From assembly GCA_964230605.1 (NCBI GenBank), contig CAXRIN010000029.1:1-27283 (forward strand): 27,283 nt of DNA, in the 5' to 3' direction. Under the pieces are notes generated by a model. It was not told the origin of the DNA. It did no database searches and worked only from the letters and a program-made list of their open reading frames with translations. Source of the DNA: GCA-002722245 sp964230605. GTDB taxonomy: Bacteria > Bacteroidota > Bacteroidia > Flavobacteriales_C > GCA-002722245. Made by a program: the position numbers and the translations under genes. Positions 1 to 6,566 of the stretch are shown here, one piece after another (position 1 is the first letter of the stretch; every line of letters starts with the position of its first letter).

Positions 1-114
1 ACTAATGCATCAGCAGAATCATTTAATGCTAAAATTAAAGCTTTTAGAGCTCAGTTTAGAGGTGTAAAAAACAAGGAATACTTTTTATTCAGATTAACAA
101 ATATTTATGCCTAA
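1..114 (+). mobile_element. 3' end of an ISL3-type (ISAon1-like) transposase gene, truncated by the window edge
   Basis: Reading frame 1 is open from the first base to a TAA at 112-114 and gives 37 residues, beginning TNASAESFNAKIK and ending FLFRLTNIYA. From memory of the family, this is the typical C-terminus of DDE transposases of the ISL3 (IS204/IS1001/IS1096) type found in Bacteroidetes, often annotated as ISAon1. The conserved glutamate in SAESFNAKIKAFR is probably the final E of the DDE triad. The rest of the gene lies outside the window. Bases 115-140, just after the stop, probably contain the right end of the element, but the boundary cannot be set without the left inverted repeat. 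Confidence 0.8.
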
Positions 115-367
115 TCCCCAACTTTTGTGCTTGACCCCTAATTGCACACATTGTTATGAGTAATCGTATTTTCATATTCAGATTTTTTCGGGCAAATTTA
201 TTCTTTTTTAAAAACGATATAGTATGAAAGTATTAGAAAAAAGTACTTTTCTTAGAGCTAAACAGATTTTTCAATAAAACATAGACAAGACTCGAACCTA
301 GTCTTTTTTTACATCGAACCTACCTCATTTCCTCAAACTCAACGATAACAGAGAGCATAAAACAAAA
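115..367. other. gene-free stretch between the IS and the tRNA(fMet) gene
   Basis: No convincing coding sequence is seen; the only ATG frame (224-277) would encode 17 residues. The left part should include the IS right end. At 239-250 there is an AAAAGTACTTTT-type palindrome. At 287-310 there is a hairpin with a T-run, and the string TCGAACCTA, which matches the tRNA T-arm complement, occurs at 292-300 and 314-322. The stretch looks like IS-proximal debris rather than a functional locus. Confidence 0.5.
287..310 (+). terminator. short hairpin with T-run behind the IS
   Basis: AAGACT (287-292) pairs with AGTCTT (300-305) around a 7-nt loop, CGAACCT, and is followed by a T-run ending at 310. 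It could stop transcripts leaving the IS rightward. The stem has only 6 bp, and the loop is part of a sequence shared with the nearby tRNA, so its role is uncertain. Confidence 0.35.
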
Positions 368-390
368 AGACTCAAGCATCGCTTGAGTCT
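356..390 (-). terminator. intrinsic terminator of the tRNA(fMet) gene
   Basis: A perfect 10-bp inverted repeat (AGACTCAAGC at 368-377 and GCTTGAGTCT at 381-390) encloses a 3-nt loop. On the minus strand it is followed by TTTTTGTTTT. It starts 7 bp after the 3' end of the tRNA gene, the expected place for its terminator. Confidence 0.85.
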
Positions 391-397
391 TCTCTAG

Positions 398-470
<73 letters not shown>

Positions 471-479
471 ATGTGGGCA

Positions 480-512
480 CAAAGATACAGCCTTTTTTGT
501 TTAAAATCCAAA
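480..512 (-). promoter_or_regulatory. Bacteroidetes-type promoter of tRNA-fMet
   Basis: On the minus strand, TTTG (512-509) is followed after 21 nt by TATCTTTG (487-480), matching the Bacteroidetes -33 TTTG / -7 TAnnTTTG consensus. The expected start site at about 473-475 lies only a few bases before the mature tRNA 5' end at 470. Confidence 0.7.
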
Positions 513-584
513 CTATTATTTAAGTTTCTTAACTCCAGATTAACATTTGACTGATTTTCTGTGGAATAGAAAGTGTTACAATCC

Positions 585-615
585 TTGCAAACCGATGGAT
601 TTGGCGGTATCTTTG
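585..615 (+). promoter_or_regulatory. promoter of era with almost no leader
   Basis: TTG (585-587) and TATCTTTG (608-615) are 20 bp apart and fit the Bacteroidetes promoter consensus. The box ends only 7 nt before the era ATG at 623, so transcription should start at or within about two bases of the start codon. No Shine-Dalgarno sequence is visible. Confidence 0.65.
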
Positions 616-622
616 CACGATT

Positions 623-1504
623 ATGGCACATAAGAGTGGTTTTGTAAATATAATAGGTAGCCCAAATGTTGGGAAAAGTACCCTAATGAATCAATTAATT
701 GGGGAGCGTTTATCCATTGTGACTTCAAAAGCACAAACAACTCGTCATAGAATTCTTGGGATTGTTAATGAAGAAGATTACCAAATCTGTTTTTCTGATA
801 CCCCTGGGGTTTTAGTTCCTTCTTATAAATTACAAGAGGGAATGATGCAGTTTGTAGAGTCGGCACTTCAAGATGCTGATTTGTTTTTACTAGTAACAGA
901 TTTCTTTGAAGAGGAATTAAATGATCCTGATATTTTAGAAAGATTAAAGAAAACTAATGCACCGATTTTAGTTTTGATTAATAAATTGGATTTAGTTGAT
1001 CAAGATAAGATGGAGGCTAAGGTTCAAAAATGGTCTGAGAAATTACCAGGTGCTAATATTTTGCCTATTTCAGCAATGCATAACGCTAATGTTGATTTAG
1101 TAATGCAATGGATTTTAGCAAGGTTGCCAGAGGGTCCTGCTTATTACGATAAGGAAGCTTTAACTGATAAACCAGAAAGATTTTTTGCTTCCGAAATTAT
1201 TAGAGAAAAAATCCTACAACAGTTCAAGAAAGAAATTCCTTATTCAGTGGAGGTGGTTGTTGAAGAATTCAAAGAATCAGATGATATTATTAGAATTCGT
1301 TCAATAATTTATGTTGCCAGAGATTCCCAAAAAGGAATTATCATCGGTCATCAAGGTCTGGCCCTTAAAGGAATTGGTATTGATGCCAGAATGGATTTGG
1401 AGAAGTTTTTCCAAAAACAAATCTTCCTTGATTTATTTGTGAAAGTAAATAAAGATTGGAAATCAGACGAAAGGAAACTTAAGCGTTTCGGATATTTGAA
1501 TTAA
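623..1504 (+). CDS. era: GTPase Era, 16S rRNA / 30S subunit maturation factor
   Basis: A 293-residue protein with the two Era domains. The N-terminal GTPase carries G1 GSPNVGKST (12-20), a TTRHRI switch-I segment (39-44), G3 DTPG (59-62), G4 NKLD (120-123) and a PISAM G5-like motif (148-152). The C-terminal KH domain has its RNA-binding loop at about 238-245 (GIIIGHQG) and ends in the usual basic LKRFGYLN tail. Era binds the 3' end of 16S rRNA and couples 30S assembly to GTP state. The length is normal for the family. The ATG at 623 is favoured because the motif spacing from the N-terminus fits and because the promoter box ends just before it. der follows after 12 nt, so the two assembly GTPases are probably co-transcribed. 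Confidence 0.97.
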   Translation: MAHKSGFVNIIGSPNVGKSTLMNQLIGERLSIVTSKAQTTRHRILGIVNEEDYQICFSDTPGVLVPSYKLQEGMMQFVESALQDADLFLLVTDFFEEELNDPDILERLKKTNAPILVLINKLDLVDQDKMEAKVQKWSEKLPGANILPISAMHNANVDLVMQWILARLPEGPAYYDKEALTDKPERFFASEIIREKILQQFKKEIPYSVEVVVEEFKESDDIIRIRSIIYVARDSQKGIIIGHQGLALKGIGIDARMDLEKFFQKQIFLDLFVKVNKDWKSDERKLKRFGYLN

Positions 1505-1516
1505 ATAATTTTAATC

Positions 1517-2821
1517 ATGGCTAATATTGTTGCAATAGTTGGTAGACCCAACGTTGGAAAATCTACATTCTTTAATCGGTTAACTGAATCGAGAAAAGCT
1601 ATTGTTGACGAGCAAAGCGGTGTGACGCGTGATCGTCATTACGGAAGAGTAGAGTGGGGTAAGAAAGAATTTACTGTAATTGATACGGGTGGTTACGTAA
1701 GTGATGATGAAGATATTTTTAATGAAGCTATTCGTGAACAGGTTCTTTTAGCCTTAGATGAGTGTTCGGTTGTTTTGTTCATGGTTGATGTTCAAACTGG
1801 GATTACTGATTTAGACGAAGATGTAGCTGCAGTTTTAAGAAGAACTAACAAACCAATTTTTTTGGTTGCTAACAAAGTTGATAGCGCAAGTCATCAACTA
1901 GCCGCAGCTGAGTTTTATGGTTTAGGTTTTGGTGAGGTTCATCAAATCTCAGCTAATAGTGGTTCGGGTACAGGAGATTTATTAGATGAGGTTGTAAAAG
2001 AGTTTAATGAAGAGGAGTTAGAAGATACAGAGGGATTGCCTAAAATTTCTATTGTAGGAAGGCCTAATGTTGGAAAATCATCTATTATTAATGCATTTCT
2101 GAATAAAGAAAGAAATATAGTTACCGATATTTCGGGAACAACTAGGGATACGTTGCATACAAGATACAAGGCCTTTGGTCATGATTTCTTTTTGGTAGAT
2201 ACTGCTGGAGTTAGAAAGAAAAAGAAGGTACAGGAAGATATTGAATTTTACTCTGTTTTAAGGACTTTGAGAGCTATAGAAGAGAGTGATGTTGTTATTT
2301 TGATGATTGACGCTGCTTTAGGAGTTGAATCTCAAGATTTGAACCTTTTTAATAATATTCAAAAAGCAAAAAAGGGAGTTGTTATCGTAATCAATAAATG
2401 GGATTTAATTGAGAAGGATAGTAACACCATGAAGAAGTACAAGGATAGAGTCCTTGAAAAATTAGCGCCGTTTACAGATGTTCCTGTGATTTTCACTTCT
2501 GTTTTAGAAAAACAAAGAATCTTAAAGGTTTTAGAAACAGCAATTGAGGTTTATGAAAATAGAACGCAAAAAATTCCAACATCTAAATTGAATGATACGT
2601 TATTACCATTTATTGAAAATTATCCGCCTCCATCTCATCGAGGTTTGTTTATCAAAATAAAGTATATCACTCAATTACCTACATATACTCCAAGTTTTGC
2701 TTTTTTCTGTAATCATCCTAAACATGTTAAGGATTCTTACAAAAGATTCTTGGAGAATAAGTTGAGAGAGCATTATAATTTCACAGGCGTTCCAATCAAT
2801 ATTTTCATGCGTCAGAAGTAG
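1517..2821 (+). CDS. der: GTPase Der (EngA), 50S subunit assembly factor
   Basis: A 434-residue protein with the tandem G-domain layout unique to Der. Domain 1 has GRPNVGKST (9-17), DTGG (56-59) and NKVD (119-122). Domain 2 has GRPNVGKSS (181-189), DTAG (228-231) and NKWD (293-296). A KH-like C-terminal domain covers roughly 350-434. Between the G-domains lies an acidic linker (EEELEDTEG). Der binds 50S precursors and is needed for late large-subunit assembly. It lies 12 nt behind era, in the same direction, and its transcript should end at the 12-bp hairpin at 2863-2890. All nucleotide-binding motifs are intact. Confidence 0.97.
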   Translation: MANIVAIVGRPNVGKSTFFNRLTESRKAIVDEQSGVTRDRHYGRVEWGKKEFTVIDTGGYVSDDEDIFNEAIREQVLLALDECSVVLFMVDVQTGITDLDEDVAAVLRRTNKPIFLVANKVDSASHQLAAAEFYGLGFGEVHQISANSGSGTGDLLDEVVKEFNEEELEDTEGLPKISIVGRPNVGKSSIINAFLNKERNIVTDISGTTRDTLHTRYKAFGHDFFLVDTAGVRKKKKVQEDIEFYSVLRTLRAIEESDVVILMIDAALGVESQDLNLFNNIQKAKKGVVIVINKWDLIEKDSNTMKKYKDRVLEKLAPFTDVPVIFTSVLEKQRILKVLETAIEVYENRTQKIPTSKLNDTLLPFIENYPPPSHRGLFIKIKYITQLPTYTPSFAFFCNHPKHVKDSYKRFLENKLREHYNFTGVPINIFMRQK

Positions 2822-2862
2822 ATTAATTAGAAGGTAGAAGGTGGTGAAAAATATTTAAAAAG

Positions 2863-2890
2863 AAAAAGCTTGGAGGAATCCAAGCTTTTT
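2863..2890. terminator. bidirectional terminator between der and the Crp/Fnr operon
   Basis: A perfect 12-bp inverted repeat (AAAAAGCTTGGA at 2863-2874, TCCAAGCTTTTT at 2879-2890) closes a GGAA tetraloop. It has A-runs and T-runs on both sides, so it can act in both directions. It serves der from the left and the Crp/Fnr operon, and the candidate small RNA, from the right. Confidence 0.88.
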
Positions 2891-2947
2891 AATTTCAACT
2901 AAACTAAATAACCTAATAACGATAGGCTCTACTCTTGGGGAATAGAT
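2863..2947 (-). ncRNA. candidate small RNA of about 85 nt downstream of the Crp/Fnr gene
   Basis: Minus-strand TATCTTTG at 2959-2952 predicts a start near 2947, and the 12-bp terminator hairpin ends at 2863. The segment between contains no ATG and no reading frame. A CRP-like palindrome sits upstream, centred about 41-42 nt from the predicted start. The 3' end would be the hairpin plus a T-rich tail. No known RNA family is recognised; the call rests only on the order and spacing of promoter, box and terminator. Confidence 0.35.
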
Positions 2948-2951
2948 ACGA

Positions 2952-2959
2952 CAAAGATA
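2952..2959 (-). promoter_or_regulatory. TAnnTTTG promoter box of the candidate small RNA
   Basis: The plus-strand CAAAGATA at 2952-2959 reads TATCTTTG on the minus strand, the same box seen before tRNA-fMet, era and gyrB. No clear -33 TTTG is present, which would fit a promoter that needs an activator. Confidence 0.45.
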
Positions 2960-2980
2960 TATTTAGTGAATATTTATAAA

Positions 2981-2996
2981 AGTGACTTGAGTCACA
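2981..2996. promoter_or_regulatory. CRP-like operator (GTGA-N6-TCAC)
   Basis: AGTGACTTGAGTCACA is a near-perfect match to the E. coli CRP half-site layout TGTGA-N6-TCACA (9 of 10 consensus bases), and its inner 14 bp form an inverted repeat with 6-bp arms. It lies 10 bp past the stop codon of the Crp/Fnr gene, and about 41.5 bp upstream of the start predicted from the TATCTTTG box, the class II activation distance. The Crp/Fnr protein next door keeps the Arg-Glu-x-x-x-Arg recognition-helix pattern that reads GTGA. Confidence 0.5.
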
Positions 2997-3005
2997 TAAC
3001 TCTAA

Positions 3006-3638
3006 TTATAGAGTAGAAACATCAATTTTATTTCTACCTAGCCTGATACGTCCCTCTTTTTCTAATTGCTTTAACAATCTTGAAATTACTTCTCTTGAAG
3101 AGTTTAAGTCATATGCAATATCTTGATGAGTTGCTTGAAGAACATTGGTTCCTTTGGCTGTTGATTTAGTTTTAAGATAAGTGACTAATCTTTCATCTAA
3201 CTTGTGGAAAGCGATACAATCAATTGTTTGAAATAGTTCTTCAAATCTTGCTCTGTAGTTATTCATGACAAAGTTTTTCCAGTCACGATGCTTAATCATC
3301 CATTCATCCATGTATTGAATTGGGATCATTAGCATTTTAGAAGGTTCTTCAACAATTGCTTTGATTTCACTTCGTCTTTGTGACATACAGCAAGTAAGTG
3401 AAACAGTGCAAGTTTGTCCAGGGGCCATATAGTACATTAAAAGTTCATTTCCTTCTTCGTCTTCTTTAATGATTTTCACCAAACCTGATACCATTAAAGG
3501 TACTGATTTGATATAGCCTCCAACATCAATAAGAACATCTCCAGGTTCGAAATCTCTTAGTGATGCTACTTCATCAATCTCATTAATGAGTTCTGTTGAT
3601 GTAAAATCAGGGAATAGTGATTTGATTGATTGTTCCAT
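3006..3638 (-). CDS. Crp/Fnr-family transcriptional regulator with a cysteine cluster
   Basis: A 210-residue protein with a cyclic-nucleotide-binding-like beta-roll (about 15-115), a dimerisation helix (about 115-150) and a winged HTH (about 155-205). The recognition helix (SSREVISRLLKQLEKEG, from 180) keeps R182, E183 and R187, equivalent to CRP R180/E181/R185, and also S186 as in FNR. The phosphate-binding cassette is altered: the usual Gly-Glu is Gly-Gln (74-75), and the loop carries C77, C83 and C84, so cAMP is unlikely to be the ligand. It is the last gene of a three-gene operon, 2 nt behind the ThiE-like gene. What the cysteines sense, if anything, is unknown. A CRP-like box lies just past its stop codon. 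Confidence 0.9.
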   Translation of the reverse strand: MEQSIKSLFPDFTSTELINEIDEVASLRDFEPGDVLIDVGGYIKSVPLMVSGLVKIIKEDEEGNELLMYYMAPGQTCTVSLTCCMSQRRSEIKAIVEEPSKMLMIPIQYMDEWMIKHRDWKNFVMNNYRARFEELFQTIDCIAFHKLDERLVTYLKTKSTAKGTNVLQATHQDIAYDLNSSREVISRLLKQLEKEGRIRLGRNKIDVSTL

Positions 3639-3640
3639 TA

Positions 3641-4273
3641 TTATATTGGTTTGTTACTATACTCTTTACAAGTTGACTTAATTTCTTTGAATTTTTCTAC
3701 CGGATTTGAGTTTGTCCAAATTGTTCCTAAAAATGCACAACCCCAAAATCCCATATTAAACGCATTTTTTATGTTATGTGTGTCAACACCTCCCAAAGCA
3801 ACTACTTTATAATTTGATCTCTGAGTTGCACTCGTAAGACTATATTCTCTAAATCCGCTTTGATAATCCTTTTTCGTGATTGAATCAAAAACTGGACTTA
3901 AAAAAACATAATCGTACATGTCATTGTACTTGTCTAAATCACTAATTGAATGAAAAGATGTAGAAACTATAAGCCAAGGATTCTTCCTTTTCATAGCTTT
4001 TATTCTAAACCAGTTTTTAAAGTTTGCTTTTCGATCTTTTGAATTAAAATGTATTCCTCTCAGATTATATTTCTTTGTTAATTTAAAATGCGAGTGTATA
4101 ACAATTCTATTGTGGTATTCAGAAGGGATCTTATCAAGGTAAGCACGAAGTTTTTTAATTGTATAATGGGGTTTTCTTAAATGAAATCTTGTTAATCCCT
4201 CTTCAAATAAACTGATAACAATATCAACTTCATTTTCTATTGGTTTCTGAGCTGATAAAACTATCGATTTCAT
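3641..4273 (-). CDS. ThiE/TenI-like thiamine-phosphate-synthase-family protein, divergent
   Basis: A 210-residue TIM-barrel protein of the thiamine phosphate synthase/TenI superfamily. Recognisable segments in order are HLRKP (about 32-36, in place of QLREK), IHSHFKL (about 59-65, in place of the NDR motif), GIHFNS, the phosphate-loop-like LSPVFDSITKKDYQSGF and VVALGGV near the C-terminus. Because the Asn-Asp that helps bind Mg-pyrophosphate in ThiE is replaced by His-Ser-His, thiamine phosphate synthase activity should not be assumed. No other thiamine gene is nearby. The start overlaps the stop of the upstream GGGP synthase gene by one base (TAATG), indicating translational coupling. Family membership is fairly sure; function is not. 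Confidence 0.75.
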   Translation of the reverse strand: MKSIVLSAQKPIENEVDIVISLFEEGLTRFHLRKPHYTIKKLRAYLDKIPSEYHNRIVIHSHFKLTKKYNLRGIHFNSKDRKANFKNWFRIKAMKRKNPWLIVSTSFHSISDLDKYNDMYDYVFLSPVFDSITKKDYQSGFREYSLTSATQRSNYKVVALGGVDTHNIKNAFNMGFWGCAFLGTIWTNSNPVEKFKEIKSTCKEYSNKPI

Positions 4274-5007
4274 TATTTCACTTTTGAAATATCTTCAATT
4301 AGATTTGGGTTTGATTCCAAGGCGTTGCCAACTACTATGATCGTTGCACCAGCATCCCAGGCTTCTTTTGCTTCAGATGCACTTTTAATTCCACCTCCAA
4401 CTATGATTGCATTTTCAGTCGTGTTGTAAGTAGACTTGATCATCTCTTGTGATACTTTTTTGGCGGCGCCACTTCCAGCATCTAAGAAATTAACTTTTAG
4501 GCCAAGCATTTCTCCTGCTAAAGCAGTTCCTGCAGCTATTTTAGGTTTGTCATTGGGTATTGGTAAACTTCCACTAACATAGGATGCAGTAGTAGGCTGT
4601 CCTCCATCAATCAGCATGTACCCAGTTGGAATTACTTCTATTCCAGATTTTTTAAGAATCGGAGCTGCTAAAACGTGTTTACCTATCAAAAGCTCAGCGT
4701 TTCTTCCCGATATTAAAGAAAGAAAAAGAATAGCATCGGCTTTTTTATTGATTTGATAAACACTTCCTGGGAAAATAATTGTTGGGATAGAAGAGTTTGC
4801 TTTTAAAAAAGATAATGTTTCATCTAGGCAATCCTCTAAAATCATGCTTCCGCCAACAAACAGAAAGTCAACACCATTGGCATTGGCAAGCTCAACTTGT
4901 TTTTTTAATAAATCATCCGATAAATTATCTGGATCAATCAAAACAGCTAAAGCTCTTTCGTTGTTTTTTCTAAGCGATTGTATTTTATCAGTGATTATTC
5001 CCATCAA
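4273..5007 (-). CDS. geranylgeranylglyceryl/heptaprenylglyceryl phosphate synthase (GGGPS/PcrB family)
   Basis: A 244-residue TIM barrel with the family's glycerol-1-phosphate and prenyl-diphosphate signatures: VLIDPDN (about 22-28), FVGGSM, FPGS, GYMLIDGG (with the conserved tyrosine), AGTALAGEMLG, FLDAGSGA and IVGGGIKS, the last phosphate-binding loop. The family makes the first ether bond of archaeal-type isoprenoid glycerol lipids. Several Bacteroidetes carry a bacterial branch of it whose lipid product in the cell is unclear. It is the first gene of the operon with the ThiE-like and Crp/Fnr genes. The annotated start gives MMG; the second ATG, 3 nt later, is equally possible. A weak TATTTTAG box (5023-5016, minus strand) could be its promoter. 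Confidence 0.9.
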   Translation of the reverse strand: MMGIITDKIQSLRKNNERALAVLIDPDNLSDDLLKKQVELANANGVDFLFVGGSMILEDCLDETLSFLKANSSIPTIIFPGSVYQINKKADAILFLSLISGRNAELLIGKHVLAAPILKKSGIEVIPTGYMLIDGGQPTTASYVSGSLPIPNDKPKIAAGTALAGEMLGLKVNFLDAGSGAAKKVSQEMIKSTYNTTENAIIVGGGIKSASEAKEAWDAGATIIVVGNALESNPNLIEDISKVK

Positions 5008-5068
5008 TTAGAATGCTAAAATAGTGTATTCTTTAAAGTCAGCAAATAAGCACATAAGATATATTTAT

Positions 5069-5099
5069 TTTGAATTGGATTTGAAACGAATTACCTTTA
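5069..5099 (+). promoter_or_regulatory. promoter of ahcY
   Basis: TTTG (5069-5072), a 19-bp spacer and TACCTTTA (5092-5099) match the Bacteroidetes consensus except for the last base of the -7 box. The expected leader is about 13-15 nt. Confidence 0.5.
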
Positions 5100-5119
5100 A
5101 GGTCTCAAATTAGAAAATA

Positions 5120-6430
5120 ATGTCAGTAGCAACAGAAAATTACAAAGTAAAAGATATTTCCCTAGCAGATTGGGGAAGAAAAGAAATTCAATTAGCCGAG
5201 GCTGAAATGCCTGGTTTAATGGAGTTAAGAGCTGAGTTTGGCGAGTCAAAACCTTTAGCTGGTGCCAGAATTGCTGGTTGTCTTCACATGACAATTCAAA
5301 CAGCTGTTTTAATTGAAACTTTAGTGGAGTTAGGAGCTGAGGTAACTTGGTCTTCATGTAATATTTTTTCTACTCAAGATCACGCTGCTGCTGCAATTGC
5401 TGCCGCAGGAATTCCAGTTTTCGCATGGAAAGGAATGAATGAGGAAGAATTTGACTGGTGTATTGAGAAAACTTTAACTGCGTTTCCAGAAGGAAAGCCG
5501 TTAAATATGATTTTGGATGATGGAGGAGATTTAACAAACATGGTTTTTGATAGATTTCCTGAATTAGTAAAGGATATTAAAGGTCTTTCTGAAGAAACTA
5601 CAACTGGAGTTCACAGATTGTACGAAAGAGAAAAGAATGGAACTTTAGTAATGCCGGCGATCAATGTAAACGATTCTGTTACGAAATCTAAGTTTGATAA
5701 CAAATACGGATGTAGAGAATCATTAGTTGACGGTATTAGAAGAGCCACCGATGTTATGATGGCCGGTAAAGTTGCCGTTGTAGCTGGATTTGGAGATGTT
5801 GGAAAAGGTTCTGCTGAATCATTAAGAGGAGCAGGAGCTAGAGTAATCGTAACTGAAATTGACCCGATTTGTGCTTTACAAGCTGCAATGGAAGGTTTTG
5901 AAGTAAAGAAAATGGACAACGCAATTCCTGAAGCTGACATCGTTGTTACTACTACAGGTAACTTCAATATTATTGTTGGACGTCACTTTGAGGCAATGAA
6001 GGATAAGACTATTGTTTGTAATATTGGACACTTCGATAACGAAATTGATATGGCTTGGTTGAATGAAAAATATGGTTCAACTAAAGTTAATATTAAACCC
6101 CAAGTTGATAAATACACTGTTGCAAATGGAAATGAAATATTAATTCTTGCAGAAGGTAGATTAGTAAACTTAGGTTGTGCAACTGGTCACCCTTCATTTG
6201 TAATGAGTAACTCATTTGCTAACCAAACTTTAGCGCAAATTGAACTTTGGAATAATTCAGATAAATATGAAAACAAAGTTTATACATTACCTAAGCATTT
6301 AGATGAAAAGGTTGCAAGAGCTCACTTGGCTAAAATTGGTGTTGAATTAGAAGAGTTAACTCCAGAGCAAGCTAAGTATATTGATGTTCCAGTTGAAGGA
6401 CCATACAAGCCTGAGCACTACAGGTATTAA
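5120..6430 (+). CDS. ahcY: adenosylhomocysteinase (S-adenosylhomocysteine hydrolase)
   Basis: A 436-residue NAD-dependent enzyme that splits S-adenosylhomocysteine into adenosine and homocysteine, clearing the product inhibitor of methyltransferases. Visible signatures are the substrate-binding CLHMT (54-58), the LDDGGD segment (132-137), the catalytic Lys/Asp in NDSVTKSKFDNKYGCRESL (K189, D193), the NAD-binding Rossmann loop GFGDVGKG (223-230), HPSFVMSNSFANQ near the C-terminus, and the conserved tail KPEHYRY. The length is normal for the short bacterial form. It diverges from the GGGP synthase operon across 112 bp, has its own promoter, and ends at a strong terminator, so it is probably monocistronic. 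Confidence 0.98.
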   Translation: MSVATENYKVKDISLADWGRKEIQLAEAEMPGLMELRAEFGESKPLAGARIAGCLHMTIQTAVLIETLVELGAEVTWSSCNIFSTQDHAAAAIAAAGIPVFAWKGMNEEEFDWCIEKTLTAFPEGKPLNMILDDGGDLTNMVFDRFPELVKDIKGLSEETTTGVHRLYEREKNGTLVMPAINVNDSVTKSKFDNKYGCRESLVDGIRRATDVMMAGKVAVVAGFGDVGKGSAESLRGAGARVIVTEIDPICALQAAMEGFEVKKMDNAIPEADIVVTTTGNFNIIVGRHFEAMKDKTIVCNIGHFDNEIDMAWLNEKYGSTKVNIKPQVDKYTVANGNEILILAEGRLVNLGCATGHPSFVMSNSFANQTLAQIELWNNSDKYENKVYTLPKHLDEKVARAHLAKIGVELEELTPEQAKYIDVPVEGPYKPEHYRY

Positions 6431-6482
6431 TTTTAAATTATAAATGTTGAATTTTAATGAATTCAGCAATTGTTAAATATTT

Positions 6483-6506
6483 AAAGCCGCTTAAAGCGGC
6501 TTTTTT
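6483..6506. terminator. terminator behind ahcY
   Basis: AAAGCCGC (6483-6490) pairs with GCGGCTTT (6496-6503) around TTAAA and is followed by TTT. Flanking A-rich and T-rich runs suggest that it can also end the convergent lipoprotein transcript. Confidence 0.85.
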
Positions 6507-6566
6507 ATTTAGCTAAAATCATTCCAAATTCAAAATTGAACATTAATAATTCCTGATAGGAAATAG

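Noticed and set aside
224..277. 17-codon ATG reading frame between the IS and the tRNA gene
   Set aside because: Too short, with no recognisable sequence; chance occurrence in AT-rich DNA is the simpler reading.
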